Shown here: positions 17,031-25,930 of the stretch, piece after piece | Numbering within the stretch: the stretch's first letter is position 1 | Layout of the letters: each line of letters opens with the position of its first letter | Source of the DNA: an uncultured Bacteroidales bacterium | Lineage (GTDB): Bacteria > Bacteroidota > Bacteroidia > Bacteroidales > Paludibacteraceae | DNA length: 64,000 nucleotides | Reading direction: 5' to 3' | Assembly: GCA_903911085.1 (NCBI GenBank) | Contig: CAIWCC010000215.1 | Coordinates: forward strand, 19,618-83,617 | The notes under the pieces: generated by a model | What the model was told of the DNA's origin: nothing | Seen by the model: only the letters and a program-made list of their open reading frames with translations | Databases searched by the model: none | Position numbers and translations under genes: made by a program

Positions 17031-17723
17031 TTAGTTAGATCTTTCTTTAATAAAAGAAATTATCTCTTTTGTAGATTTTAAATCTAACTTTTTTGAAAAC
17101 AATTCTAATTTCTCTTCTATTTCATTACGATTAATTGTACTTAATTTTATATTTGAGTCTTTTAGCAAAGATCTAATATCTTCGTCAAATCTCATTTTGA
17201 TTATTTTTGAAGGATTTCCACCAATGATTGAGAATGGTGGAAACGATTTAGTTACAACTGAACCTGCTGCAATTACAGAACCTTGTCCAATAGTTATCCC
17301 TGAGAGTAAAGTTGCACCAACTCCTATCCAAACATCGTCTTCAATAATAATTTTTCCTTTAGTAAGTGCTTCATTTTCTCTTGAGTATCCAAACTTATTC
17401 TTTATCGGAAATGTAAAAAGGCAATCTGTATTGTGATTTCCACCCAAAATAAACTTGACATCTTTAGCTATAGAACAATACTTTCCAATTATTAGACCCT
17501 CATCAACTGCAAAATAATTATATACATCAATTGGACCATAAGTATAATCACCTATAGTTACAAGATTTAGAGGAAAATACTTAACAGGCGATGTTAGGTT
17601 ACAGGAATTTTTTTTTCTCCATTTTACTTTGAAGATAGCAAACTCAAGTTTTTTGAAAATATTTAACCCAAATACTTTTAAAATTGAAATTATATACAAA
17701 TGTAACACTTTAAAAAGCTTCAT
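17031..17723 (-). CDS. Hexapeptide-repeat acetyltransferase (CatB-like)
   Basis: 230 residues with a left-handed beta-helix. The hexapeptide pattern runs about 90-175, including the tail motif IIIEDDVWIGVGATLLSGIT, then GQGSVIAAGSVVTKSFPPFS and IIGGNPSKIIKMRF. It belongs to the xenobiotic/CatB-like group that O- or N-acetylates sugars with acetyl-CoA. It probably decorates the polysaccharide. It lies 3 bp upstream of the polymerase start and 6 bp after the flippase stop, a tight operon. Confidence 0.9.
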   Translation of the reverse strand: MKLFKVLHLYIISILKVFGLNIFKKLEFAIFKVKWRKKNSCNLTSPVKYFPLNLVTIGDYTYGPIDVYNYFAVDEGLIIGKYCSIAKDVKFILGGNHNTDCLFTFPIKNKFGYSRENEALTKGKIIIEDDVWIGVGATLLSGITIGQGSVIAAGSVVTKSFPPFSIIGGNPSKIIKMRFDEDIRSLLKDSNIKLSTINRNEIEEKLELFSKKLDLKSTKEIISFIKERSN

Positions 17724-17729
17724 ATGTTG

Positions 17730-18986
17730 TTAAAATAGTTTATGTTTTTTAATTAGAATATTACAATATAAAATTTCAAATAAACCTGCTATTGACCAAG
17801 CAATAGCAATTGATAAAATATTTTTCCATATAATTAATCCAAGAGTTGTTAATGTGAAAAATACGATGAAAGCAACTATTTGATTCCTAGTTACAAGATA
17901 ATACTTATGCTGTGGAACAAATATGAAATTAATGTAACCGCCAACTAGTAAAAATGTTAATACTCCAAAACTCATTACCACTGCTATTGGATATGCACCT
18001 AACATAGCTTGACCTCCCATAAAAAGTACTACCCATTTGCCAAATATAGCTACTGAAATTATTACAATAAATCCAGCTAAAGCTTCAAATAGAAATACTT
18101 TCTTAATAACACTTTTTCTATTATCGTTTGCAATTTTAGGAAATAATGCTGCATTTATGCTCCCAAATAATATATTGGGAACAGTGAATATTTTATAACC
18201 TAAATCATATAATGCTACATCTGACATTTTAAAAAAAGTACCAATTATAACAGTTATACTTTGTTGTTTAATTACGCTAGCTGATGTAGACCAAAAAAAT
18301 GGAAGTGAATCGGTAAACCATATTTTTATATCGGGAAATGGCATCCATTTTATATGAAGTTTTTCATGTTTATGAATCATATATGATGCAACTACAGCTC
18401 CGAATAGACTAGAAATTGTTACTATTAAAGCAAATTTCCAAGTGTCAGAACCATTACTAATTGTTAGAAAAATAAATGGTAGTGATAGAAGCTTAAACAC
18501 AATCTGTATATATGTAACAATCCTCATCCTTTGTACTCCTTGAAAATACCATTGAGGAAAGAAAATATTTGTTAGAGTTTGAAGAAAGCATATAAAATAT
18601 ATTATCCAATTTGCTCTTAAATTAGGAATTGATAAAATAATTATCGAAAAAACAACAAATGATAAGGCTTCTAAATAAATTTTTGCTGTAAACACACAGG
18701 ATAATGTATGAGTCTTGACTGCTTGGTTGTTTGCATTTTGTGCTATTGCTTTAACTGCAGGCATGTCAAATCCAAATCCAACTAAAGTTACAAAATAAGT
18801 TGAAATAGAGAATGCAAAAACATACAATCCATATCCATCAGCTCCTAGTTTTCGAATCAAGAAAGGATAAATAATTAAGTAGAACAAAGAATTTAGTATT
18901 TGTAAAACCGTCATAAAAAAGTAATTTTCAATTACCTTTTTATTGTTAAATATTAATAATCTAGTTTTCTCGATTTTACTTTTCAT
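17730..18986 (-). CDS. Oligosaccharide flippase (Wzx), first copy
   Basis: 418 residues with about twelve membrane segments. The N-terminal half has FLIRKLGADGYGLYVFAFSI (about 43-62), typical of the polysaccharide transport (PST/MOP) family, and PQWYFQGVQRMR. It moves lipid-linked repeat units across the inner membrane. It is the first gene of a minus-strand run (flippase, acetyltransferase, polymerase, glycosyltransferase); a -7 element lies about 130 bp upstream. A second flippase is at 32719-34017. Confidence 0.9.
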   Translation of the reverse strand: MKSKIEKTRLLIFNNKKVIENYFFMTVLQILNSLFYLIIYPFLIRKLGADGYGLYVFAFSISTYFVTLVGFGFDMPAVKAIAQNANNQAVKTHTLSCVFTAKIYLEALSFVVFSIIILSIPNLRANWIIYFICFLQTLTNIFFPQWYFQGVQRMRIVTYIQIVFKLLSLPFIFLTISNGSDTWKFALIVTISSLFGAVVASYMIHKHEKLHIKWMPFPDIKIWFTDSLPFFWSTSASVIKQQSITVIIGTFFKMSDVALYDLGYKIFTVPNILFGSINAALFPKIANDNRKSVIKKVFLFEALAGFIVIISVAIFGKWVVLFMGGQAMLGAYPIAVVMSFGVLTFLLVGGYINFIFVPQHKYYLVTRNQIVAFIVFFTLTTLGLIIWKNILSIAIAWSIAGLFEILYCNILIKKHKLF

Positions 18987-19528
18987 TTATAAGCTGGTTC
19001 TAGCATTTTACTAATTAATTATTTGAATAAATATCACAATTTCTTATCTGATTTAATTATTTTCAAAAAGAAAGTATGACAAAAATTATCTTTATTCCTC
19101 TAAATTTTTTAGCGCACAAAGGTACAAAAAAAAAAGAATTTATTAAAAAAAACTCTATTTGATTCGTGTTGTTAAAAATCACTTTGGCTTTAGATATTTT
19201 ACCATAATGTATATTTTTTTTGAATAAGAAAACTTGTTTTAAAGTGGTAAATATTAGTGCAAACAGCTTAATTTTTTCTTTGAAGCTCTTGTGAGTAAAT
19301 TTAAATATTGAATATGGATTTATAAAAATAAAAAAAATGAAAATTTCTGATTATAATGTATGTAGTAAAGCATACTAATCTAAAATTAAAATTTCGCACA
19401 AACAAAGCGTGTAATGATAATACAAATTATTGTATTATCTGTCACATTTTTACTCAAGAACTATTATTTAATTTAGGCAAACAGCAATTAAACAATAGTT
19501 TGCATAAAGTGAAAGGAAATCAGCTGAT
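18987..19528. other. Gene-free spacer between flippase and AlbA_2 gene
   Basis: About 540 bp, AT-rich. It holds the -7 element at 19117-19124. No open frame here shows family resemblance on either strand, and I see no repeat or strong hairpin. Confidence 0.6.
19117..19124 (-). promoter_or_regulatory. -7 promoter element upstream of the first flippase
   Basis: TACCTTTG on the minus strand fits TAnnTTTG, about 130 bp upstream of the flippase start. It would drive the flippase-to-glycosyltransferase run. A matching -33 TTTG at normal spacing was not evident. Confidence 0.45.
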
Positions 19529-20965
19529 TTATTTGACTGATACTATCCAATATCCACCAAAATCACCTCCAACTCTAGTTATAATATTTTTTTGTTTTAA
19601 CTTTAATATATGTTTTTGTACTGCTGAGGTACTTATATTTAGTAAGTTTGCTATTTCATTACGGCTTACTTTATTGTTGTTTTTTATAATCGTCAGAACT
19701 GCAAGTTGTGAGACGGTTAAAGATTGAGCTTTGTCTGTCTGACCACCTGTCTGACCACCTGTCTGACCACCTGTCTGACCACCTGTCTGACCACCTGAAA
19801 CTTTTTCAATTTCTAAAACACTTTCCTTAACAAAATAATCATTGTTTTTATTTAACTTTAGTTTTTCATTAAACAAAATAACCATAAAACCATTAGAAAT
19901 TTCCTGAAAAATGGGTTCTACAATTCCAAATTCTTTACAAATATGTCGAACGCGCATAATTCCAGAACCATAACGTTCAATTAGTCCAGCCTCTTTAAAA
20001 ATTTTTGCAATTAGCTTGTTCCGTGATTTTGATGTGTAATCTCCTGTGAGCAAATCATTAATAGTAATACCACCATATAATTTCCCAGGATTATAGAACT
20101 CAATTCTGTCGTCAAAAATTTTGATAATACTTGCTGAACTTTCTCTATAATCGCGATGTACTATCATATTAATCACAATTTCACGGATGGCATCAAGTGG
20201 ATAATCGAATCGTTCGGTACGCTGAGGTTCTCCAGTAATTATATATGCTACCATCAGGTGTTTTTTGATGAAAGCAATGATATCTTCAACTTCCTGAAAC
20301 AAATCAGTGTTTAACGAAATGGAATCGATAATTGTAATATCGCTTTTGAAACGACCCACCTGAACATCACTTAATAAGCAATAATCCTTTGCAAACAATA
20401 AATAAGCCCCAAATGTGATTTTTTCATCACGAAGAATCTCCATTTTATTTAAAAAATCATTGTTGGAAAGCGTAATCTCATTTTGAGTCTGTTGATTAAT
20501 TTTCCGTAACAATTTGGAAACTTTCTCATCCGAAATATCGTTCATTGTGTGATTAGGATCAATATAAAAATCCCAACTAGTATTTAACGTCTTCAAATGT
20601 TCATTTGCAATTTCGTTAATACTCATCAAATGATTGGCACTAGCAACTCGTTTATAATATCTACCCCTTGTTGCAACAGGTTTTATTGGGTATTCGGGTA
20701 CAAAAATCTTAGCAACAGTATAAGAGTCAATGTCAATTAATTCTACATCGGGAATCAATTGAGGTGCAGTTTTGTTTTTTACCTCGTTTATCCAATTCTG
20801 AACAGTTTCTTTACCTATTGTAATGCCTTTTACTGTTCCAGCATCGGTAACACCTACATACACCGTACCCCCTTTTGCATTGGCAAAAGCTACAAGTGTT
20901 TCAATAACATCCTCGTTAAAGGAACGTTTGAATTCTGTATTGTTATTTTCCGATTTTGGCAACAT
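19529..20965 (-). CDS. AlbA_2 (Schlafen-type) domain regulator with GHKL-like ATP-binding region and GGQT repeats
   Basis: 478 residues. Residues about 8-125 form an AlbA_2 domain (ENNNTEFKRSF, FANAKGGTVYVGVTDAG, RYYKRVASANHLM). Residues about 230-380 form the ATP-binding HATPase_c_4 region (PLDAIREIVINMIVHRDYRE, then GSGIMRVRHICKEFG). A winged helix ends the protein (NEIANLLNISTSAVQKHILK). Between them lie five GGQT repeats made by a 12-bp DNA repeat. Such proteins are often called RecG-like transcription regulators; function is unproven. It stands between the two polysaccharide clusters and may control one of them or be an unrelated insertion. Confidence 0.82.
   Translation of the reverse strand: MLPKSENNNTEFKRSFNEDVIETLVAFANAKGGTVYVGVTDAGTVKGITIGKETVQNWINEVKNKTAPQLIPDVELIDIDSYTVAKIFVPEYPIKPVATRGRYYKRVASANHLMSINEIANEHLKTLNTSWDFYIDPNHTMNDISDEKVSKLLRKINQQTQNEITLSNNDFLNKMEILRDEKITFGAYLLFAKDYCLLSDVQVGRFKSDITIIDSISLNTDLFQEVEDIIAFIKKHLMVAYIITGEPQRTERFDYPLDAIREIVINMIVHRDYRESSASIIKIFDDRIEFYNPGKLYGGITINDLLTGDYTSKSRNKLIAKIFKEAGLIERYGSGIMRVRHICKEFGIVEPIFQEISNGFMVILFNEKLKLNKNNDYFVKESVLEIEKVSGGQTGGQTGGQTGGQTGGQTDKAQSLTVSQLAVLTIIKNNNKVSRNEIANLLNISTSAVQKHILKLKQKNIITRVGGDFGGYWIVSVK
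19741..19800. repeat. 12-bp coding tandem repeat (five copies)
   Basis: The unit GACCACCTGTCT repeats about five times and encodes (GGQT)n on the minus strand. Because 12 is a multiple of 3, gain or loss of units changes linker length without frameshift. Near-perfect identity of the copies suggests recent expansion. Confidence 0.88.
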
Positions 20966-21013
20966 TTTGTTAAGCAGATAATATATATTTGTATGTTGGA
21001 ATTAGTGTTATGA

Positions 21014-21107
21014 TAAGTTGGATTTGACGGATTCAATTATTTATAAATCAGTGATTCATTTCATTTTCTAATTTTCAAATTGACTTATTTTCAAATTAAC
21101 TTTACAT
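21014..21107. repeat. Dispersed intergenic repeat, copy 1
   Basis: About 90 bp beginning AAGTTGGATTTGACGGATTC and ending TTTTCAAATTAACTTTACA. A second copy, roughly 80% identical by eye, is at 46642-46733 in the same orientation. Both are in gaps between minus-strand genes. The inner part consists of rough repeats of ATTTTCAAATnGACT. No open frame is inside it. Confidence 0.65.
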
Positions 21108-21167
21108 TAGTAATGATACTAATTCTACTTTACTAATATTGCTATGATTTATTTGCAATAGTAATTT

Positions 21168-21761
21168 TTATTTATGTTTCACAATTTGCCAACACGTTAA
21201 ATGTATGATATGAAAATATTCCTTGATGTTTTGATTCTCAATATACTTCATATTTAGTTGAATCTTATGAGGCATAATTTCTTCAATGTAAACTTTCTCA
21301 GGATTTTGTGCAGCTCCTAGTATTTCATTTTCGTTTACATATTCTATTGAAGCATAGTCGGTAATGCCAGGTCGAATGCTTAAAACCTTCTTTTGCTCAT
21401 GACTGTACAATTTAACATATTTACTTACTTCAGGTCGTGGTCCAACTAAACTCATATCACCGCATAAAACATTTAAGAGTTGAGGAAGCTCATCTAACTT
21501 AAATGTCCTAATAAATAGTCCCATTTTAGTCATTCTAGGGTCATTCTCTCCTACTGTTATCAAGCCTTTTTTATCAGACCCAATTGACATTGATCTGAAT
21601 TTAAATAATTTAAAATTAATTCCATCTTTTCCAATTCTATTCTGAACAAAAAAACCACCACCTCTGCTTTCAATAATTATCAATAAATAGATTATTACAA
21701 ATAATGGAAATAAAAATATTATACCAAAAAATGAAAACAAAATATCAAATAAACGTATCAT
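21168..21761 (-). CDS. Bacterial sugar transferase (PglC/WcaJ type initiating enzyme)
   Basis: 197 residues. One hydrophobic N-terminal segment (about 7-30) is followed by the catalytic core: FFVQNRIGKDGINFKLFKFR (about 36-55), LPQLLNVLCGDMSLVGPRPE (about 90-109) and RPGITDYASI. This is the compact, catalytic-domain-only form found in PglC, which transfers a sugar phosphate from a UDP sugar to undecaprenyl phosphate. Its start overlaps the aminotransferase stop by 4 bp. It would begin the second repeat unit in the locus, separate from the WecA-like enzyme. Confidence 0.9.
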   Translation of the reverse strand: MIRLFDILFSFFGIIFLFPLFVIIYLLIIIESRGGGFFVQNRIGKDGINFKLFKFRSMSIGSDKKGLITVGENDPRMTKMGLFIRTFKLDELPQLLNVLCGDMSLVGPRPEVSKYVKLYSHEQKKVLSIRPGITDYASIEYVNENEILGAAQNPEKVYIEEIMPHKIQLNMKYIENQNIKEYFHIIHLTCWQIVKHK

Positions 21762-22978
21762 TTTGAAAATGTGATTTTTTTGTAAGCATCTGTAACGGTA
21801 TCAATCACCAAATTGACATCCTCGTTAGTCAATTGAGGATAAATGGGCAACGAAATTTCGCAAGCATAATTCTTGTACGACTGCGGATAATTAGCAATGT
21901 CAAAACCTTGTTGCTTAAAAAAACTAAGCATAGGCATTGGTATAAAATGCACATTTACTGCCACTTCATGTTTAGATATTTCATCAATTATATCATCTCT
22001 CTGTTGTTCGTTAATATCTTTGATGCGCAATGCATATATGTGATATGAACTTTCTTTATTTTTGAAATTTGAAGGTGGAATTATTGCCCAACTTAATTTA
22101 GCAAAAGAAGTATCGTATAAATTAAATATGCGTTTACGCTCAGCAAGTAATGCTGGATATTGACGCATTTGTGCTAAACCAATTGCAGCATTGACATCTG
22201 GCATATTTATTTTCATACCTAAACCCATAATATCATAACGCCAACAACCATTCAGACTTTTTGAAAAAGCATCTTTGGTTTGGCAGTTTAGAGTCATTTG
22301 TCTTAATTGCTTATATAATTCTGCATTATCAAATGGTGCTGGTAAATTTAAGCATATTGCACCACCTTCGGCGGTAGTGACATTTTTAACAGCATGAAGT
22401 GAGAAAATTGCAATATCTGTTTCACAACCCGTACGTTTGTTTTCACTATAGTATGCACCTAAAGAGTGGGCTGCATCATTCAAAATAAGAATTCTACCTA
22501 GTTTTTGTTGGACCTCAGAAGTTGGTTCAAATAGTGCCAAAATACTATCCTCGGATACCAATGAAATTATATCATCATAATCGCAGGGGAAACCAGCAAT
22601 ATCAACGGGTATAATTGCTTTTGTTTTAGATGTGATAGCATTTCGAATTGCGTCAACAGAAATATTAAAGTCATCCTCAATGTCAACCATTACGGGGGTT
22701 GCACCAGCATGAATTACTGCTAAAGCTGTGGCAGCATAAGTGTAAGCGGGTACAATAACCTCATCACCTGCCTGAACGCCAAGCCATCTTAACATCATAA
22801 TTGCTCCGGATGTCCAGGAATTAACGCATAAGACTTCTTGAGCAGAACTGAATCTTTTGATTTCTTGCTCTAAAGCTTTAACCTTAGGGCCAGTAGTAAT
22901 CCAGCCCGATTTTAATGAGTCAACAACTTCGTTAATCACAGTATCATCTACATAAGGTGGAGAAAATTTTATTTTCAT
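21758..22978 (-). CDS. DegT/DnrJ/EryC1/StrS-family sugar aminotransferase
   Basis: 406 residues. The fold I PLP enzyme signature includes GDEVIVPAYTYAATALAVIH (about 75-94), DAAHSLGAYY (about 166-175) and the PLP lysine in SLHAVKNVTTAEGGAI (Lys about 201). It transfers an amino group to a 4-keto (or 3-keto) nucleotide sugar in the cytosol. The gene is joined by ATGA overlaps to the sugar transferase downstream and to the broken acetyltransferase upstream, the usual PglE/PglD/PglC-like grouping for a diamino or acetamido sugar. The matching dehydratase could be outside the window. Confidence 0.92.
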   Translation of the reverse strand: MKIKFSPPYVDDTVINEVVDSLKSGWITTGPKVKALEQEIKRFSSAQEVLCVNSWTSGAIMMLRWLGVQAGDEVIVPAYTYAATALAVIHAGATPVMVDIEDDFNISVDAIRNAITSKTKAIIPVDIAGFPCDYDDIISLVSEDSILALFEPTSEVQQKLGRILILNDAAHSLGAYYSENKRTGCETDIAIFSLHAVKNVTTAEGGAICLNLPAPFDNAELYKQLRQMTLNCQTKDAFSKSLNGCWRYDIMGLGMKINMPDVNAAIGLAQMRQYPALLAERKRIFNLYDTSFAKLSWAIIPPSNFKNKESSYHIYALRIKDINEQQRDDIIDEISKHEVAVNVHFIPMPMLSFFKQQGFDIANYPQSYKNYACEISLPIYPQLTNEDVNLVIDTVTDAYKKITFSK

Positions 22979-23580
22979 ATTAAATTTAATTTTTTTATCA
23001 TTCTGTACATTTTTCGATTTGGATATGCAATGAAATCGTAAAATATAGTAAATCCCGAAATTTTATAAAACTCAACTGCACTTTCATTGTTAAAGTAGTC
23101 AGTTGTTAATGACAAATTTTCACATCCTTTGGATATCAATTCACTTTCTAGCTTTATCATCAACTTTTTACCCAGACCTTGTCCCTGTTTTGTATCTGAA
23201 ACACCTATCGAAAGTAATTCTGCATATTCACCATTATCAGTAATGTTTGGATTACTTTTGTTTAGGTTTTTAAATAAATGAATCAATGCCTTAGGTTTAG
23301 TAATTATAAGTTTTAAACCAATTAATACAAAACTTATAAGGTTTTGTTTAATAAGCATCTTATTATAACCTCTCGATAGAGTTGTTGCAGCACAAAATCC
23401 ACATAATTTATTTTAATCATAAATACCCAATAGAATTGCATTAGTGTCTTTTCTTATGCAATCATAATAAAGTAATAAAAAATCATCACCAAGCTTAGTT
23501 AGAAAAAAATCTTTAAAAGAATCTTTATGAACTTTAACAACAGCTTTCAAATCGTGAATTGAAATTTTTTTTATTTCCAT
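22975..23580 (-). pseudogene. GNAT acetyltransferase interrupted by one in-frame stop
   Basis: Reading from ATG 23580 (MEIKKISIHDLKAVVKVHKD) gives 55 codons, then TAA at 23413-23415. The same frame continues without shift as NKLCGFCAATTLSRGYNK and through the acetyl-CoA motif LLSIGVSDTKQGQGLGKKLM to the stop at 22975. The start overlaps the glycosyltransferase stop by 4 bp (ATGA), which confirms this as the true start. A one-base change from CAA to TAA would explain the stop. The C-terminal 127 residues from 23358 might still be made by reinitiation. It would N-acetylate the amino sugar made by the DegT enzyme. Confidence 0.8.
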
Positions 23581-24770
23581 CATAACGTGCTTTCAATAAC
23601 AGAAATAACTTTTTGTAGATTTGCTTTTTTTGAAAAATGTGCTATTCCATAGTTATATCCAGCGTTGCCCATACTCTCCAAAATTGTAGAATCCATTGAA
23701 TGTGCCTTTTTCATCATTTCCGACAAAGATACAATATTTTCTGGTTCTACTATATACCCACAAGCTGCATTTCTGATAATATTTGCAACATCGCTATCAC
23801 TTTCAACACCTGCAATAATAGCCTTACGTGATAGAAGGTAAGCTGTTAATTTGGATGGTGTTGCTGTTTTGGAAATTCCAATTTTTAAAGGTAGCAAAAG
23901 TACATCGGCTTGTGATTGCAATTCAGAAACATCTTCTTGATTAACATTGCAAAACTCAATATTTTGATTTTTAAGTGAATGCGCTTGAGCTATACAATTC
24001 TCTTTGTCAGATCCATTGCCTGCAATAACTAGTTTTGTATTGTTTAAATTTGCCAAATTGAAACTATTAATTATTGTCATTACACCTGCACTTGGACTGA
24101 TACTTCCTAAAAACATAAAGGTGAAATTCTTGTTTTTTCTAATTTTTGGAATATTATTAATAAAAACTGAGTCGTCTTGCCAATTTCGAATTAATTCAAA
24201 TTTGTTTCTATCTATTATTCTGCTTTCCGAAAGATAATTAATCATACTTGGCGAAATACCAATTATTTTTGATGAATTTCGTAAAATATACTTGTCTAAT
24301 GGTAATAGTAATTTAATGATTGACTTTCGAATTATAGTTGGAAATTTATTTGTTAATGATTCTGGATAAATATCCTGAATGTGTATGACAGTTTTTATAT
24401 TCAATTTTTTTGAAATATGAATCACTTGAAATTGAGCAAATAAAGGCCATGTATTCAAATAAATACACTTAATGTCAGTGTGATTTTCTAATATATAATT
24501 AGAGCAGAACTTTCCAAAACTATAACTTTCTCTTAAACGACCAAGCAAATTTGAAGGTGCGCAAGTATATGAATTTAATTTTACAACCGAGTAATTTGGA
24601 TTTTGTAAGTCGTCCGAAAATTTATATCCAATTGGACGACTTGCACGAGGACATAAAACAATTACTTCATACTTTTTTGCCAACTCATCTGCAATATCTT
24701 TTGATAATACTGCCGATACAACAGGCTCTGGTGGAAACACAGCAGAGATTATTAAAATTTTTGTTTTCAT
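23580..24770 (-). CDS. Family 4 glycosyltransferase, WbuB-like
   Basis: 396 residues. It starts KILIISAVFPPEPVVSAVLS, a WbuB-type N-terminus, with LIHIQDIYPESLT-like text (TVIHIQDIYPESLTNKFP) near 125-140. The C-terminal GT4 part has FMFLGSISPSAGV and LLLPLKIGISKTATPSKLTA (about 291-310). WbuB transfers L-FucNAc in O-antigen synthesis, which fits the CapE/F/G genes just upstream; assignment is by context and pattern. It lies 9 bp downstream of the 2-epimerase gene and overlaps the broken acetyltransferase start. Confidence 0.82.
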   Translation of the reverse strand: MKTKILIISAVFPPEPVVSAVLSKDIADELAKKYEVIVLCPRASRPIGYKFSDDLQNPNYSVVKLNSYTCAPSNLLGRLRESYSFGKFCSNYILENHTDIKCIYLNTWPLFAQFQVIHISKKLNIKTVIHIQDIYPESLTNKFPTIIRKSIIKLLLPLDKYILRNSSKIIGISPSMINYLSESRIIDRNKFELIRNWQDDSVFINNIPKIRKNKNFTFMFLGSISPSAGVMTIINSFNLANLNNTKLVIAGNGSDKENCIAQAHSLKNQNIEFCNVNQEDVSELQSQADVLLLPLKIGISKTATPSKLTAYLLSRKAIIAGVESDSDVANIIRNAACGYIVEPENIVSLSEMMKKAHSMDSTILESMGNAGYNYGIAHFSKKANLQKVISVIESTL

Positions 24771-24779
24771 AAATCCTTT

Positions 24780-25913
24780 CTACTCACTCCAAACAACCCG
24801 TTTAATATAATCGGTATAAGATATAATTATCCGAACAACTTTATCACTCACATTAGGCATACTATAATCTGCTACTGGCCTGAAATTTCGCTCATTACCT
24901 GTTTTTTGTGATTCGAGTTGTTGTAGACCTTGCAATACTCGTTCGGGGTTCAATCCCACCATCATTACGGACGTTTCCTCCATTGCTTCAGGTCGTTCGT
25001 GCGCTTCACGTATATTGAGAGCGCGAAAATTTAGGATAGAAGATTCTTCGCTAATTGTACCACTATCAGAAAGTACTGCTTTCGCGTTCATTTGTAAGGA
25101 TATATAATCGCTTAATCCCATTGGTTTCATTAATTTAATATTGGAATGAAACTTAATGTTATGTTTCTCAATCATATTTCGAGTACGAGGATGAGTGGAA
25201 ACAATAACAGGCAAATTGTATTTTTTAGCCAACATATTAAGAATTTCTACTAAATTATTGAAATTTTTTTCGGAAGATATGTTTTCTTCGCGATGTGCTG
25301 AAACAACAAAATATTTTTGATTTTCTAAGTTTAATGTTTCAATAATCACAGACTTTTGAACTTTTGGCAAATAATTTGTTAAGACCTCAAACATCGGACT
25401 ACCAGTTTTGATAATTCTATCGGGGCGTAGACCTTCTGATAGTAAATAATCACGGGCTATATCGCTGTAAGTCATGTTAATGTCCGAAATGTGATCTACA
25501 ATCTTGCGGTTGCTTTCTTCAGGTACACGTTGGTCGAAGCAGCGGTTACCAGCTTCCATATGAAAAATAGGAATATGACGTTTTTTTGCAGCTATTGCAC
25601 ATAAACATGAATTTGTGTCGCCTAGTACCAGAAAGGCATCTGGTTGAATCTCCTCTAATACAGGGTCAATGTTGATTAGTATTAGCCCTGCTGTTTCAGT
25701 AGCATTTTTTCCTGCTGCATTCAGAAAATAATCAGGCTTGCGCAATCCTAAATCTTCAAAAAAAACTTCATTTAATTCATAATCATAATTCTGACCTGTA
25801 TGTACTAAAGTGTGCTCAATAGCACCCGATGCATCTAGCTTTTGTAAAACACAAGCCAAACGTATAATCTCTGGACGAGTGCCAATTACAGTAAGAACTT
25901 TTAATTTTTTCAT
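24780..25913 (-). CDS. capG: Non-hydrolysing UDP-GlcNAc 2-epimerase family enzyme (CapG/WbjD/WecB)
   Basis: 377 residues. Family motifs are VIGTRPEIIRLA (9-20), HTGQNYDYELNEVFF (about 38-52), HMEAGNRCFDQRVPEESNRK and SDSGTISEESSILNFRA. In the presence of CapE and CapF genes it most likely carries out the last step to UDP-L-FucNAc (2-epimerisation of the L-talo intermediate), rather than making UDP-ManNAc. The two roles cannot be separated by motifs alone. It is cytosolic. The gene order here is capE, capF, lipoprotein, capG, wbuB-like. Confidence 0.9.
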   Translation of the reverse strand: MKKLKVLTVIGTRPEIIRLACVLQKLDASGAIEHTLVHTGQNYDYELNEVFFEDLGLRKPDYFLNAAGKNATETAGLILINIDPVLEEIQPDAFLVLGDTNSCLCAIAAKKRHIPIFHMEAGNRCFDQRVPEESNRKIVDHISDINMTYSDIARDYLLSEGLRPDRIIKTGSPMFEVLTNYLPKVQKSVIIETLNLENQKYFVVSAHREENISSEKNFNNLVEILNMLAKKYNLPVIVSTHPRTRNMIEKHNIKFHSNIKLMKPMGLSDYISLQMNAKAVLSDSGTISEESSILNFRALNIREAHERPEAMEETSVMMVGLNPERVLQGLQQLESQKTGNERNFRPVADYSMPNVSDKVVRIIISYTDYIKRVVWSE

Positions 25914-25930
25914 TTATCGTAAAAATAGAT

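Noticed and set aside
19356-19727. Plus-strand 123-residue frame
   Set aside because: Half of it is the antisense of the AlbA_2 gene; cysteine-rich low-complexity text, no start signals.
19741-19800. Short repeats as CRISPR
   Set aside because: 12-bp contiguous coding repeats without spacers; no cas genes in the window.
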